54,010 bases of DNA from Acetobacteraceae bacterium (GCA_003151425.1 PLXO01000061.1:70066-124075); one strand, 5' to 3'; counted from the stretch's first letter, positions 25,618-36,522 are shown. The notes: generated from the letters alone by a model not told the origin. Made by a program: numbers and translations.

Positions 25618-26032
25618 ATCCAAAGGTGGCAATCGATCGCTGTCGGCCCGCCAACGTCCCGACCTGGCCAGCTGTAGAGGGTCGGCTTTTTCTCGACAGC
25701 TGCTCGAAACCGGGTAATCGGCTTCCCACTCAACTCGGCCGGTCGGGGCGCGAGGCGTCTTTTCGGCCTTCAGGAAGTCAACCAGGCCGCGATAGCGGCT
25801 GGAATGGGCGCATATCAGTCGTCGGCGACCCGAGCGTCTTACGTCCAGGGTCCACCCACTGCGTACATTCAAACCGACCCACGACCCGCAACCACGGGGG
25901 ATCGCTTTGCTGCGCTCGCAATGACAGCGAAAGCGGCTGCACCCGATTGCCGTGCAACCACCACCCAGCCGTTGCTTTCTTTCCTAGGAAATGATACCCT
26001 TCGCGCTCGGGACGTTAGCCAGGAGCGCACCC
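25618..26032. other. intergenic stretch after hsdR with a dispersed-repeat fragment
   Basis: No convincing gene. At 25896-25928 lies a fragment of the widespread bacterial repeat that reads GGGATCGC...GCTCGCAATGAC, an interspersed palindromic type. An AGGAG ribosome binding site at 26021-26025 belongs to the next gene. Base composition is slightly lower in GC than in the flanks. Confidence 0.5.
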
Positions 26033-27208
26033 ATGTCGCACCCATCACCCGCCGCCACCGCCGAGCCAGCCGGCCCGCCAGCCTGCCTCGATGCCTCGCC
26101 GCCGCTCGCGGGCAAACGCCGCGGCAACCCGGACCTCGGGCTTTCACCACGCTGCGGCGCGCACACCCGCGGCGGCTGCCCATGCCGCGCGCCGGCGATC
26201 CACGGCAAATTGCGCTGTCGCATGCATGGCGGGCGCAGCACCGGCCCGCGCACCGAGCAGGGGATGGCGCGGCTGCGCACCGCCCGCACCGTCCACGGCT
26301 TCTACGGCGCGGAGATGCGGGCGCGCAACCGCTACGGCCTCACCGCGCTGCGGCGCGGCGAGGTGGGCAACGCGGCGGTGCGCTGCGTGGACCGGCTGCC
26401 GCCGGACTTTTCCGCGCGCCTGTGGCAGATGCCGCCGGAGCTGCTGCCGCCGCCCCGGCCGACCGTCGGCCTGACCCCGGCGGAGGATCGCGCCATGCTG
26501 CGGACCGAGGCGGAGGCCCTGGCACCATGGCGGCAGGCGATCGAGCAGGCCGGGCAGGCTGGGCGGGCGGGCAGGGGCGCGGCGGACGGTGCCTCCATGG
26601 ATTGTGCGACAAAAGCCCATGCACCAGAACCCGCTGCCGACGGGCGCGACGTCAGCCCGATCGCAGGGCGCGGCATGGCCGGCGGCCCGATCCAGCAGCC
26701 GGCAAAAGCCCATGCACCAGAGTGGGCCGGCGACACGCGCGATGCCGCCTTGGCTGCGTCACCGGGCGCGCCGGTGACCACGCAGGCAAAAGCCCACGCA
26801 CCAGAACCCGCCGCCGACAGGCGCGGCGTCAGCCCGGTCGCGGCGCGCGTCACGGCCGGCGACCCGATCCAACCGCCGGCAGGAGCCCATGCACCAGAGT
26901 GCGCCGGCGACACGGGCGACGCCGCCTTGGCTGCGTCACCGGGCGCGCCGGTGGCCACGCAGGCAAGAGCCCATGCACCAGAACCCGCCGGCGACGTGAG
27001 CGGCGTCAGCCCGGTCTCGGCCCGCGCCATGGCCGGCGGCTCGATCCAACAGCCGGCAGGAGCCCATGCACCAGAACGCGGCCCGGCGGCTTCCGACGCC
27101 GCGCCGGCCGCACTGCTCAACCGCGCGGCGCGCCGGCGCTGGAAGCGCCTGCAACGGCACCTGCATCGGGGCTCCGGCACGCGTCCCCAGCCCATGGCAT
27201 GCGGCTGA
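26033..27208 (+). CDS. HGG-motif (HGGxSTGPRT) protein with 59-residue tandem repeats
   Basis: A 391-residue protein of unknown function. The N-terminal core (about residues 38-90) carries RCGAHTRGGCPCRAPA and CRMHGGRSTGPRT, the Cys/His pattern C41, C51, C62, H65 being a plausible metal site. This core is common in Acetobacteraceae and related genomes. Residues of about 190-355 are a tandem array alternating AHAPEP...VSPVxAR...IQxPA and AHAPExAGDT...DAALAASPGAP segments. AGGAG precedes the ATG at 26033; the earlier in-frame start lacks it. Similar proteins may be linked to phage terminase small subunits or mobile elements, but this is uncertain. Two likely partner genes lie beyond proB at 31133-32253. 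Confidence 0.7.
   Translation: MSHPSPAATAEPAGPPACLDASPPLAGKRRGNPDLGLSPRCGAHTRGGCPCRAPAIHGKLRCRMHGGRSTGPRTEQGMARLRTARTVHGFYGAEMRARNRYGLTALRRGEVGNAAVRCVDRLPPDFSARLWQMPPELLPPPRPTVGLTPAEDRAMLRTEAEALAPWRQAIEQAGQAGRAGRGAADGASMDCATKAHAPEPAADGRDVSPIAGRGMAGGPIQQPAKAHAPEWAGDTRDAALAASPGAPVTTQAKAHAPEPAADRRGVSPVAARVTAGDPIQPPAGAHAPECAGDTGDAALAASPGAPVATQARAHAPEPAGDVSGVSPVSARAMAGGSIQQPAGAHAPERGPAASDAAPAALLNRAARRRWKRLQRHLHRGSGTRPQPMACG
26606..27085 (+). repeat. 177-bp composite tandem repeat inside the HGG-motif gene
   Basis: The core AGCCCATGCACCAGA recurs at about 26614, 26708, 26791, 26884, 26969 and 27061, with alternating spacings of about 93 and 84 bp. This gives a higher-order unit of about 177 bp (59 codons) present nearly three times. 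Both sub-spacings are multiples of three, so the array stays in frame. Confidence 0.8.
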
Positions 27209-27371
27209 CCTGCGGCGCCGCGGTCTCGTCCGTCTTTACGCTGTTCACTCGATTGCCCTGCGGGCGGTGGCGGCGCATTGACACCGGTGTCGCCACCGCT
27301 ATAAGCCCCGCTTCCCCGGCGGCGGGCCTTCCCGACCGCCCGCGAAGTGTTGACCCAGAGGACCGACTGCC

Positions 27372-28103
27372 ATGTTTGCCGTGATCCGCACCGGCGGAAA
27401 GCAGTATCGCGTGACGCCGAACGCGGTGCTGAAGGTTGAGAAGCTGGAGGCCGAGCCGGGCTCGACGGTGACATTCACCGATGTGCTGGCGGTGGGTGGC
27501 CGCGGCGGTTTGACGGTCGGGTCGCCGTTGGTGGCGGGTGCGTCGGTGACCGCGACGGTGATTGCGCAGGATCGGCTGGACAAGGTCATCATCTTCAAGA
27601 AGCGCCGCCGGCAGAACAGCCGCCGCAAAAACGGTCATCGCCAGCATGTCACCGTGCTGCGCATCGCCGGCTTCGCCCGGGACGGCGAGGCGCTCGTCGA
27701 AGCGGAAGCGGCTCGGGACGGCAACGCACCCGTCGCGGTCGAAGTGAGCTTCGCGGCGCCGATCGAGCCGGGTCTGGCTGCCGCGGCGCCGCTCGAGCCA
27801 GGACCCGCTGCCGTCGAGGCGGCTGAATCGCTGGCGGTGATTTCCGGCGAAAACCCTGAGACAGTTGGCCCGATTGCCGAGCCAGGACGAGCCGCCTCCG
27901 GCACGGCTGAATCGCTGGTGGTGGCTTCCGGCGAAAACCCCGAGACAGTTGCCCTGGCCGCAGAGCCGGATCCGGCTGCCGCAGCGACGCTCGAGCCTGG
28001 ACCGGCTGCCGTAGATGCGGCCGAATCGCTGGCGGTGGTTTCCGGCGAAAACCCTGAAACAGTTACCCCGGCCTCCGAGCCGGGGGTTGCCCCGCAGGAG
28101 TAA
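27372..28103 (+). CDS. rplU: 50S ribosomal protein L21 with a long repetitive C-terminal extension
   Basis: Residues 1-100 are a standard bacterial L21 ([14 protein letters not shown] ... [19 protein letters not shown]), a 23S rRNA-binding protein of the large subunit. Ordinary L21 is about 100-105 residues, but this one continues to 243. The tail is acidic and Ala/Pro/Glu-rich and contains three copies of a motif close to [15 protein letters not shown], followed by AEP-type linkers. The tail ends with a stop seven bases before rpmA, in the usual rplU-rpmA order. The extension should project from the ribosome surface; whether it is processed or functional is unknown. No frameshift separates core and tail. 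Confidence 0.95.
   Translation: MFAVIRTGGKQYRVTPNAVLKVEKLEAEPGSTVTFTDVLAVGGRGGLTVGSPLVAGASVTATVIAQDRLDKVIIFKKRRRQNSRRKNGHRQHVTVLRIAGFARDGEALVEAEAARDGNAPVAVEVSFAAPIEPGLAAAAPLEPGPAAVEAAESLAVISGENPETVGPIAEPGRAASGTAESLVVASGENPETVALAAEPDPAAAATLEPGPAAVDAAESLAVVSGENPETVTPASEPGVAPQE
27825..28065 (+). repeat. threefold repeat encoding the L21 tail
   Basis: Copies start at about 27825, 27909 and 28023 and each reads GAATCGCTGG(C/T)GGTG ... TTCCGGCGAAAACCC. They are highly similar at the DNA level, including third positions, which suggests recent expansion. The spacing is 84 and 114 bp, again multiples of three. Confidence 0.75.
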
Positions 28104-28109
28104 CGGCGC

Positions 28110-28379
28110 ATGGCACACAAGAAGGCGGGCGGCTCCTCGCGCAACGGGCGCGACACGGAAGGGCGGCGCCTCGGGATCAAGAAGTCGGGTGGCCAGAGCG
28201 TGATTGCCGGAAACATCATCCTGCGCCAGCGCGGCACGAAGTGGAAACCGGGCCAGCATGTCGGGCTGGGCCGCGATCACACGATCTTTGCGCTGGTCGA
28301 CGGGCACGTGGAGTTCACGCGGCGGGCCGAGGGGCGCGTGCACGTGTCCGTCCGACCGTTGCCGGTGGCCGTCGAGTAG
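28110..28379 (+). CDS. rpmA: 50S ribosomal protein L27
   Basis: An 89-residue large-subunit protein near the peptidyl-transferase centre. [31 protein letters not shown] is the family N-terminus, without the cleavable Firmicute-type extension, and VRPLPVAVE closes it. It follows rplU by six bases in the conserved order and is followed by an intrinsic terminator at 28404-28438. Confidence 0.97.
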   Translation: MAHKKAGGSSRNGRDTEGRRLGIKKSGGQSVIAGNIILRQRGTKWKPGQHVGLGRDHTIFALVDGHVEFTRRAEGRVHVSVRPLPVAVE

Positions 28380-28403
28380 CGCGCCGCCCGTTTGAGTTTT
28401 CCG

Positions 28404-28438
28404 CGGGGGTCGGCGCCAGCCGGCCCCCGTTGTCGTTT
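28404..28438 (+). terminator. intrinsic terminator after rpmA
   Basis: An 11-bp stem (CGGGGGTCGGC / GCCGGCCCCCG, one G-U wobble) with a GCCA loop at 28415-28418 is followed by TTGTCGTTT. It separates rplU-rpmA from obgE, so obgE probably has its own promoter within or beside the 16-bp repeat array. Confidence 0.65.
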
Positions 28439-28450
28439 GGGCCGCCGTTG

Positions 28451-30879
<2,429 letters not shown>

Positions 30880-30899
30880 GTTCCGGACCTTCCCACGTC

Positions 30900-30988
30900 A
30901 TGGCCGGACTTGTTCCGGCCATCCCCGCAACCGCCGTCCCCTCACCGTCATGCCGTCCCCTCACCGTCATGCCGGCGCATGCCGGCAT
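30900..30988. repeat. two short dispersed palindromes after proB
   Basis: 30900-30922 is a perfect 9-bp inverted repeat (ATGGCCGGA / TCCGGCCAT) of the kind that yields spurious 'MAGLVPAI' peptides across alphaproteobacteria. 30969-30988 is ATGCCGGC-GC-ATGCCGGCAT, another common dispersed palindrome. Related CCGTCATGCCG copies lie between them. They mark the left edge of the insert that separates proB from proA. Confidence 0.65.
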
Positions 30989-31132
30989 CCACGACTTCTT
31001 CCTGCTGCGCCGAAGCAAGAAAGCAGGAAATCAAGAAAGCAAGTTCAACCGCAGATGCACGCAAATGCACGCAAATGGTCCGTGCCGCTCCGAGACCGCC
31101 GCCACCCCCCCGATCACGGCGCGCCCTGTTCC

Positions 31133-31495
31133 TCACGTTGCATGGGTCTTCCCTCCCCGCTGCGCCTGCTCCCCCGACCATTCGACTCCGCCCACCAGGC
31201 GCAGACGCGGCGGCCTGGTCGGGTTGGGGCGGAACGCGCCGGCCTCGGACCGCACCAGCATCGCACGCGTCTCGGCGATGAGGGCGTCCGCGCGGCGCAG
31301 CGTGGCCTGATATTCGGCACTGTCGCCGCCATGCCTGGTCCGTGCGGCGCGAACCCTGGCACGGCCTTCGTCGCCCCGCGGGTCGGTGCTGGCGCCGCCG
31401 TGCGGAGCCACGTCCGGATCGCCGCGCGGGGTCCCACTGCGCGGCGGATCGGTGCGTGGCGGGCCCGGCCCGCCATCCCCGCTCTTCTGGTGCAT
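31133..31495 (-). CDS. small hypothetical protein, probable partner of the HGG-motif protein
   Basis: About 120 residues starting MHQKSGDGG. It is rich in Gly, Pro, Arg and Asp over the first 60 residues, with a more ordered segment YQATLRRADALIAETRAMLVRSEAGAF that could form a helix. GGAAGAG precedes the ATG at 31495. It starts 17 bp after the stop of 31513-32253 on the same strand, forming a two-gene unit. Its start region shares a 19-base stretch (one mismatch) with the repeat core of the HGG-motif gene at about 26965, which is the main reason to link them. No function is recognised. Confidence 0.55.
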   Translation of the reverse strand: MHQKSGDGGPGPPRTDPPRSGTPRGDPDVAPHGGASTDPRGDEGRARVRAARTRHGGDSAEYQATLRRADALIAETRAMLVRSEAGAFRPNPTRPPRLRLVGGVEWSGEQAQRGGKTHAT

Positions 31496-31512
31496 AGGCT
31501 CTTCCGTCCCCC

Positions 31513-32253
31513 TCACGCCGCGAGCGCCGTGGTGGAGGCGGCCGCACGGGTGGCGACCTCGGCCTGGAGCCGCTCGCCCATGGCCACGGCCGGCGCGGCT
31601 GTCTCCTCCAGCAAGGCACGAGCCCGGGCCACAACCGCCGCGACCTCGGCCTCGGTCGGCTCCGCGAAGCCGTCGTCCGAGGCATCTGCCGCGCCCGCGG
31701 CGGCCTGGTGGCGTTTGGCGGCCGCGGCCTGGGCGTCCTCGCGCGCCATCACCTCGGCCACGAGCTGCGCCGTCTCGGCTTCGGTCGGCGCCACGAAGCG
31801 GCCGGCCGCGGGGCGTGGCGCCGCCGCGGCAACGGGCGCGGGCCTCGGGCGCGGCGCGGGTACCGCCACCGGCAGCGCCGCCGGTTGCAGCGCGGGCAAC
31901 GCCTGGCGCAGCTTGAGATCGCGCTCGGTGCGCTCCTGCACCCGGGTCAGGGCGGCGGCACTGGCCCGGAAGCGAAGTTTCAGCGCGGGCGGCAGGTCGA
32001 GCTGCGCGGCACAGCGCATGTCGTCCATGATCTGGAACTGCAAGGCGACGAAGCGGGCGGCGAGCATCGCCTCCAGCACGTCGCGTGGGCGCAGCAGGGC
32101 GATCATGGCGAAGGCGGTTTGGCACCGCGCGGCTTGTTCCTCCGCCGGGGCGTCCGGATGGTGCGGGATGGCGTCCGCGGTGGCGCGGACCATGACGGCG
32201 AGGAGGATGGGGTCGAGGGCGGGGGATGCGGTTTCGGTGGGAGGCGGGTTCAT
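31513..32253 (-). CDS. hypothetical Ala-rich protein, associated with HGG-motif genes
   Basis: A 246-residue protein beginning MNPPPTETASPALDPILLAVMVRATADAIPHHPDAP. The N-terminal half (to about residue 115) looks globular and helical (CQTAFAMIALLRPRDVLEAMLAARFVALQFQIMDDM). The second half is Ala/Pro-rich with two copies of a motif close to (V/A)EPTEAE(T/V)A. I believe similar proteins lie beside HGG-motif genes in Acetobacteraceae, but cannot check this. The start at 32253 has GGAG about nine bases upstream. Function unknown. Confidence 0.6.
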   Translation of the reverse strand: MNPPPTETASPALDPILLAVMVRATADAIPHHPDAPAEEQAARCQTAFAMIALLRPRDVLEAMLAARFVALQFQIMDDMRCAAQLDLPPALKLRFRASAAALTRVQERTERDLKLRQALPALQPAALPVAVPAPRPRPAPVAAAAPRPAAGRFVAPTEAETAQLVAEVMAREDAQAAAAKRHQAAAGAADASDDGFAEPTEAEVAAVVARARALLEETAAPAVAMGERLQAEVATRAAASTTALAA

Positions 32254-32796
32254 TTTGAGCGCTCCGTGGGATGAATCTTTGGAACATACCACGAACGCGA
32301 GGACGAGTAAAGGAAAGATTACCTAGTGGTGGCGGGTCGGATTGAATGGCTGCAATCCGGTGGGGAGCGAACCTTCGATGGCCGTTGTGCGCCGACTGAC
32401 TGTCGCTTGAGGGGGGCGCATTCGACAGCGCCAAACTCGGCGAGCCTGGCCTAAGCTGGCCTACTGGCAGGCCAGCACGGCGTTCGTATCTGTCAACGAA
32501 AACAGATGGTTCTGGATACGGTCGGCAAGGGCGTAGAAACCACGGTTGAAAGCCAGCTTTCAACGACGGTTAGCGAGGGGGAGTTGTGAACAGGTCGAAT
32601 GGCCGCCATCGGGAGTGCATGGCTGTCCACCCTGACCAACGCCAACGGTCAGGGTGGACAGCGTGGTCGCGGTGGTCACAGACTGCCGGCGCACCGCGAG
32701 GCAGGCCGGGCACAAGATATTGTGTCTAAAACCCTTGAACTAGGATAGGGTTGGTATCAGATGGTCACGATTGCCGAGAGCTAGGAGACGCTTCAC
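32254..32796. other. 543-bp stretch without a recognised gene
   Basis: No coding region could be supported. It contains the hairpin repeat at 32624-32681 and is visibly less GC-rich than its surroundings near 32720-32790. The promoter of the small gene at 32797 is expected here, but I see no clear -35/-10 pair. Confidence 0.5.
32624..32681 (-). repeat. hairpin repeat, copy A
   Basis: Read on the minus strand, this 58-bp element starts CTGTGACCACC and matches copy B (35699-35756) at about 50 of 58 positions. It includes nearly all of a perfect 15-bp stem with a 9-base loop (32623-32661). Its first 23 bases are identical to copy C (37096-37118). Confidence 0.8.
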
Positions 32797-33126
32797 ATGA
32801 CCAGTCGTGCAGGGCATGCCGCCGTTCTCACCATATTGGGGGATCGGCTTCCACCAATTCGAAACGAAATTAGCCGTGGGGAGTTTCCTGCGGACTTAGA
32901 TGAGCGTGTTGTCACCCTTGCGCGTGATTTCGAGCGCGGTTTGGAACAGTGCGGGGAACTGACAGATAAAAGGCGCGCGCGCCTGTCAAACGTCTCTACA
33001 GAGCTTCAAGCAGGCCGTGCAGCGCTCAACGACGGAAAGGTTGTCGATGCTGGATGGGCATTTACCCGCGCTGTTGGTTGTATCAATGAGGTTCAGGTTG
33101 ACGTAACGCACGGGAGAATTCTGTAG
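32797..33126 (+). CDS. small hypothetical protein
   Basis: A 109-residue, charged, probably all-helical cytosolic protein (ISRGEFPADLDERVVTLARDFERGLEQCGELTDKRRARLSNVSTELQAGRAALNDG). It has no signal peptide or membrane segment and no family I recognise. AGGAGACG lies about seven bases before the ATG. It stands alone between hairpin copy A and the left end of the IS element. Lower GC than the neighbourhood suggests it is accessory. Confidence 0.55.
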   Translation: MTSRAGHAAVLTILGDRLPPIRNEISRGEFPADLDERVVTLARDFERGLEQCGELTDKRRARLSNVSTELQAGRAALNDGKVVDAGWAFTRAVGCINEVQVDVTHGRIL

Positions 33127-33174
33127 CTCTCCGCTGCCGATATGAAATGCCTAAGAGTCCGTCCGGAGACTTCG

Positions 33175-33637
33175 TCAAGGATTACAGAGTTTTCTGAGCA
33201 TAAGGCGGATGGATGCGAGGCGCAGGAAGGCGAGCGCATTGTGGTTGAGATTTTCCCAATCCTTGGCCAGCCGGCGACAGCGGTTGAGCCAGCCGATTGT
33301 TCGCTCGACAATCCAGCGCTGTGGCAGAACGACAAAGCCCTTGGCTCGATCGCTGCGACGCACGATCTCGGTTACCAGGCCAGGCATGGCGAGCGCCAGA
33401 CCGTCGTGAAATACCGGCCCTGCGTAAGCGGTGTCGGCAAACAGCTTCTTGAGAAACGGGAACCGCGCGAACAACGTAGACAGGACCATCAGCCCGCCGT
33501 CACGATCCTGCACATCAGCCGAGGTCACCAACGCGTGCAGCAACAGTCCCACCGTATCGACGAGGAGATGGCGCTTCTTGCCCTTGATCAGCTTGCCAGC
33601 ATCAAACCCATGTGGATCGATGCAGACCCCCCTTTTT
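33175..33637 (-). CDS. IS5-family transposase, downstream frame (orfB part)
   Basis: The second half of the transposase, with no start of its own at the domain boundary. Translating from the frameshift gives IDPHGFDAGKLIKGKKRHLLVDT, then the second catalytic Asp in LFADTAYAG and the catalytic Glu in RWIVERTIGWLNRCRRLAKDWE, the Y/R..E signature of IS5-type DDE enzymes. It ends IRLMLRKLCNP. It is produced as a fusion with orfA by a -1 shift at the A5G6 run (33627-33637). Confidence 0.85.
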
Positions 33638-34082
33638 CTGCGCTCTTCACGCTTTGGCTGTCGATGATGCAGGCGGTGGGGCTGGCCTCACGTTCGGCCT
33701 GCTCGCGGCATTTGACGTAGAGTGCGTCATGGATCTTCTCCAGCGTGCCGTTGTAGCTCCACAGACAAAAGTAGTCGTTCACCGTGCTGCGCGGCGGCAG
33801 GTCTTTCGGAATGTAGCGCCACTGGCAGCCGGTACTCAGAACATACATGACGCCGTTCACCACCTCGCGCATGTCGACGCGCCGTTTGCCGCCGCCGCGC
33901 TTGGCGGGGGGTATCAGCGGCCTGATATGCGCCCACTCCGCGTCGGTCACGTCGCTGGATAGCGCAACTTGTCGCGGTTGTAGCTGGGGCGGTTCTTGAT
34001 CGTCCACATTCGGCACCTCACGAATCGGTGCCGCGTAGAGAGTCACGGGACGTCGAGCCGGATCAAGCACATATTCCAGCAA
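33588..34082 (-). CDS. IS5-family transposase, upstream frame (orfA part)
   Basis: The N-terminal part of the transposase, with the DUF4096-like segment LSSDVTDAEWAHIRPLIPPAKRGGGKRRVDMREVVNGVMYVLSTGCQWRYIPKDLPPRSTVNDYF and the first catalytic Asp in CIIDSQSVKSAEKGG. After the A5G6 run at 33627-33637 this frame continues only about 14 codons. The annotated start (TTG, 34082) is uncertain; translation may begin nearer SSDVTDAEW. The short product alone may act as a regulator, as in other two-frame IS elements. Confidence 0.8.
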   Translation of the reverse strand: MLEYVLDPARRPVTLYAAPIREVPNVDDQEPPQLQPRQVALSSDVTDAEWAHIRPLIPPAKRGGGKRRVDMREVVNGVMYVLSTGCQWRYIPKDLPPRSTVNDYFCLWSYNGTLEKIHDALYVKCREQAEREASPTACIIDSQSVKSAEKGGSASIHMGLMLAS

Positions 34083-34202
34083 CCGGTAACCGACTCATAT
34101 GACTCGCAAAGTCTCCGGACGGACACTAAGCGACGATCTGACTGCGCGGGTCGATCCGCCTCACCCCGACGTCGTACCGGTCGAGTTTCTGGCCCCGAGC
34201 TA

Positions 34203-35540
34203 CTAGTTCGCAAAATGTCCGGTAGGCGTAATTCGCAAACTGCCATCAGGCATTCGATCGACCTCGACATCCAGAGCGGGCAAAAGATCGCCATTGGCCG
34301 AGATGCCCAATTGAGCAAGGCAATGCCCTGGCTCGGTTAAACCGTCGCCCGACGGGTGCATGGACCATACCGCATCCGCCTGCACAAGCGGACCGTTGGG
34401 GCCGCCGTATCGGAATCCATGAAGCGTGAACGCCTCTACCAGATCGTCGGCGGGAATTCTGGGACACGACGACCCGTCCGCCGCTTTCGTCCAATCGTGC
34501 GCGGACTGTGCCGGCGCTGGCCGTGCCAGCGTTGGTGCGTCCGTGACGCTGAGGTCAATCGACCTCGCGTACATCTCGGTGGAGTTGACAAGGATGCGTG
34601 TGACAAGCGCCCCGCGCTCCACCAGCCGATACGGCGATCCGGGGCGTAACAGTTCGCAGTTATGCTTGGACATGAAAGCGCCAATCGCCTCGATATCGGC
34701 AGAGTCCACGTTGGCCTTGTAGAACACATATAGATCATCGAGTGATGGACATGCTATGGCGGGCGCCAGAACGGTCACCTCCCCGGCGTGAAGCGGCTTC
34801 GTGGAATCGGGCGGCTCTGCGACCGTAGGCGTTTGCGTCGGTGTCCCAGTGCGTAGCTGATTCGGCACGAACCATGGCGGTGACTGTGGGTACGCGGTTG
34901 CGATGCCGGGGAGCGGCGGCGAACTGGCGCCAAGCGTCTCGCCCGAGTCTGCGGGCGCGGGCGAGGATGCGGCGGGAGGCGGGTTGTTCCACCCGAGACG
35001 ATACTCTGGCTCCGTCTTCCGTCGCACATCGAAAGCTGCAAGCTTCTGTTGCGCGGCTAAGCACCCAGCGGTCCAATCGGCGCCGGTTGATGGCGAAACC
35101 GCGCTGCACGATCCGGGGTTCGGCAAACTGCGATGGGCCGCCCAATAGTCGGCGCCTGCGCGATTGTCGCCCGTCAGGCTGCCGAACCAAGCCTCCCAAC
35201 TCTGCCGATCCACCTCTCCCTGCCGGAAGACCGCTGACGGTTGAGATTCCGATGGAGAGGGGGCCGCGGCGACGGTTGGAGAAGGTGTGAGCGGTACCGG
35301 CGCAGATGGTTTGGGCAGTGACGGTGTCGCATTGGTTCCGGGTTGCGGTGACCCCGACTGACCATATGCGTTGGGGTTTGGGACGACTAAGCGCCTGGGC
35401 GTCGAACATGTCCTGACGTAGGGGTAGTAGGCATGCGCCGGATCGCAGTAGTACCAGTTCCCACTCGATTGTGCGTGGGCTGCGTTCGCCATCAGCAGCC
35501 CGGCAAGAGCCGGTAAAGCCGACCGAACCGATGCGCGCAT
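34203..35540 (-). CDS. secreted hypothetical protein with a YYCDPxxxYYPYVxxC motif
   Basis: About 445 residues. The start at 35540 gives a Sec signal peptide (MRASVRSALPALAGLLMANAAHA-QSSG). The mature N-terminus carries NWYYCDPAHAYYPYVRTC, a short Cys/Tyr motif I have seen at the N-terminus of envelope proteins of related bacteria. A Pro/Ser/Thr-rich linker follows, then a DUF1311-like Cys-containing segment (SWEAWFGSLTGDNRAGADYWAAHRSLPNPGSC...GCLAAQQKLAAFDVRRK). The C-terminal half is of unknown fold. A longer start at 35618 exists. It is probably periplasmic or surface-associated; function unknown. It lies next to the IS element and hairpin copy B. Confidence 0.65.
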   Translation of the reverse strand: MRASVRSALPALAGLLMANAAHAQSSGNWYYCDPAHAYYPYVRTCSTPRRLVVPNPNAYGQSGSPQPGTNATPSLPKPSAPVPLTPSPTVAAAPSPSESQPSAVFRQGEVDRQSWEAWFGSLTGDNRAGADYWAAHRSLPNPGSCSAVSPSTGADWTAGCLAAQQKLAAFDVRRKTEPEYRLGWNNPPPAASSPAPADSGETLGASSPPLPGIATAYPQSPPWFVPNQLRTGTPTQTPTVAEPPDSTKPLHAGEVTVLAPAIACPSLDDLYVFYKANVDSADIEAIGAFMSKHNCELLRPGSPYRLVERGALVTRILVNSTEMYARSIDLSVTDAPTLARPAPAQSAHDWTKAADGSSCPRIPADDLVEAFTLHGFRYGGPNGPLVQADAVWSMHPSGDGLTEPGHCLAQLGISANGDLLPALDVEVDRMPDGSLRITPTGHFAN

Positions 35541-35698
35541 GCCCAGCGTCAACCGCAAAGCGCCCGGACTGAGTTGGACCGGCGGGTGCCCCGGCACGCG
35601 GCTCGCTCTCGGCTGCATGGCTGCCCCCGTCGCTGGTAGAAACCATTACGCCTCTCGGTTCAGGCTGGTGGCAAGCCCGCTGTTCATGAGGGTGCAGG

Positions 35699-35756
35699 CT
35701 GTGACCACCCCGACCATGCCGGCCACCCTGACCGTAGGCATTGGTCAGGATGGTCA
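35699..35756 (+). repeat. hairpin repeat, copy B
   Basis: A plus-strand copy of the element at 32624-32681, beginning CTGTGACCACC, with fold-back arms GTGACCACCCCGACCATGCC and GGCATTGGTCAGGATGGTCAC. It lies upstream of the small secreted-protein gene at 35886 and of the divergent gene ending at 34203. Confidence 0.8.
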
Positions 35757-35885
35757 CAACCTGCGCGAGTTGCCGCGCGGGATCGCTTGGAGCTAGAATG
35801 TCGGCAGCAGCACGATTTCGAGGTTGGCGACGTAAAGGCGGACCGTTCTCGCGGTCGGCGGAGATAGAGGAAGTCCACGACCATA

Positions 35886-36521
35886 TTGAGCAAATGTGCC
35901 CTTCTCCTGATGCTGGCCATGACGGCAGCGGTTGCGGCTGAAGCCATGGAGCCGACCATGGACATCTTCATCGAGAACCTGCTTCAGCCCATCTTCCACG
36001 GCGCTACAAACCTCCCTGATGGCTCCGAATTGATGCTCACGCTCTCCCGTCCCGAAATCTTGTATATGGCGCAAGCCAAGATGAGTGTTGTGGCCGGACA
36101 CTTCACGACGGAGCAATTCTCGGCGGGGCAGCACCCGTTGAACCCAGGCCGTTACAAAATAGAAGTTTCGATGAGTATCGCCCAGTTGCAGCCCAAACAG
36201 GTGCAGGCGGTTATTGGCGACCAGGGCCAAAGAATGACGGGGAAATTTGTGACACCGGCTATCGGCGGAGGATCGGTGTTCGATTACGTCAACGAGAGAC
36301 AACTCGGGGGTGCCGCGAACGCGTCGCTGGACGCCACCGCGAGGGCGCAGGCAGTCGTGGACCTCCGAGAGTGGCTCGTGGACTCCTGCACCTCAAACGT
36401 CGACTTTGTAAATGCGGCAGTCAGATCAGGGGTGGTGACAGGCCGTCAGATACTTGGCGCGGAGCGTCAGGCCAAAATTGGCGCCTGCACGGCTGAGGCG
36501 AACAGCCGTTCGATGCAGTGA
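35886..36521 (+). CDS. small secreted hypothetical protein
   Basis: 211 residues from a TTG at 35886 (an ATG at 35910 would shorten it by eight residues). A Sec signal peptide MSKCALLLMLAMTAAVAAEA is evident. The mature part is soluble, with FVTPAIGGGSVFDYVNERQLGGAANASLD and a C-terminal Cys pair (SCTSNV and GACTAEA). No known family is recognised. GAGGAAG lies about 12 bases upstream. It is convergent with 36523-36954, the two stops being one base apart. Lower GC than flanking genes. Confidence 0.55.
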   Translation: MSKCALLLMLAMTAAVAAEAMEPTMDIFIENLLQPIFHGATNLPDGSELMLTLSRPEILYMAQAKMSVVAGHFTTEQFSAGQHPLNPGRYKIEVSMSIAQLQPKQVQAVIGDQGQRMTGKFVTPAIGGGSVFDYVNERQLGGAANASLDATARAQAVVDLREWLVDSCTSNVDFVNAAVRSGVVTGRQILGAERQAKIGACTAEANSRSMQ

Positions 36522-36522
36522 C

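Larger units (their letters stand above)
33155..34125 (-). mobile_element. IS5-family insertion sequence with terminal repeats and target duplication
   Basis: About 970 bp. The ends share a 16-bp perfect inverted repeat GTCCGTCCGGAGACTT (33157-33172, and its complement at 34109-34124). Immediate flanks are CTAAG on both sides (33151-33155 and 34126-34130), so a CTAA(G) target duplication is intact, as expected for IS5-type YTAR targets. The transposase is encoded on the minus strand in two overlapping frames. Insertion is intergenic. Clean ends and duplication imply a recent event. Confidence 0.9.

Noticed and set aside
26600..27085. CRISPR-like spacing of the AGCCCATGCACCAGA cores
   Set aside because: Cores are only about 15-20 bp, spacings alternate 93/84, the spacers are themselves repeated, and the whole array is an in-frame part of the HGG-motif gene; no cas genes are present.
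30910..31310. Short plus-strand frames encoding MAGLVPAI- and MPAHAGI-like peptides
   Set aside because: These peptides are recognised products of dispersed palindromes and are not genes.
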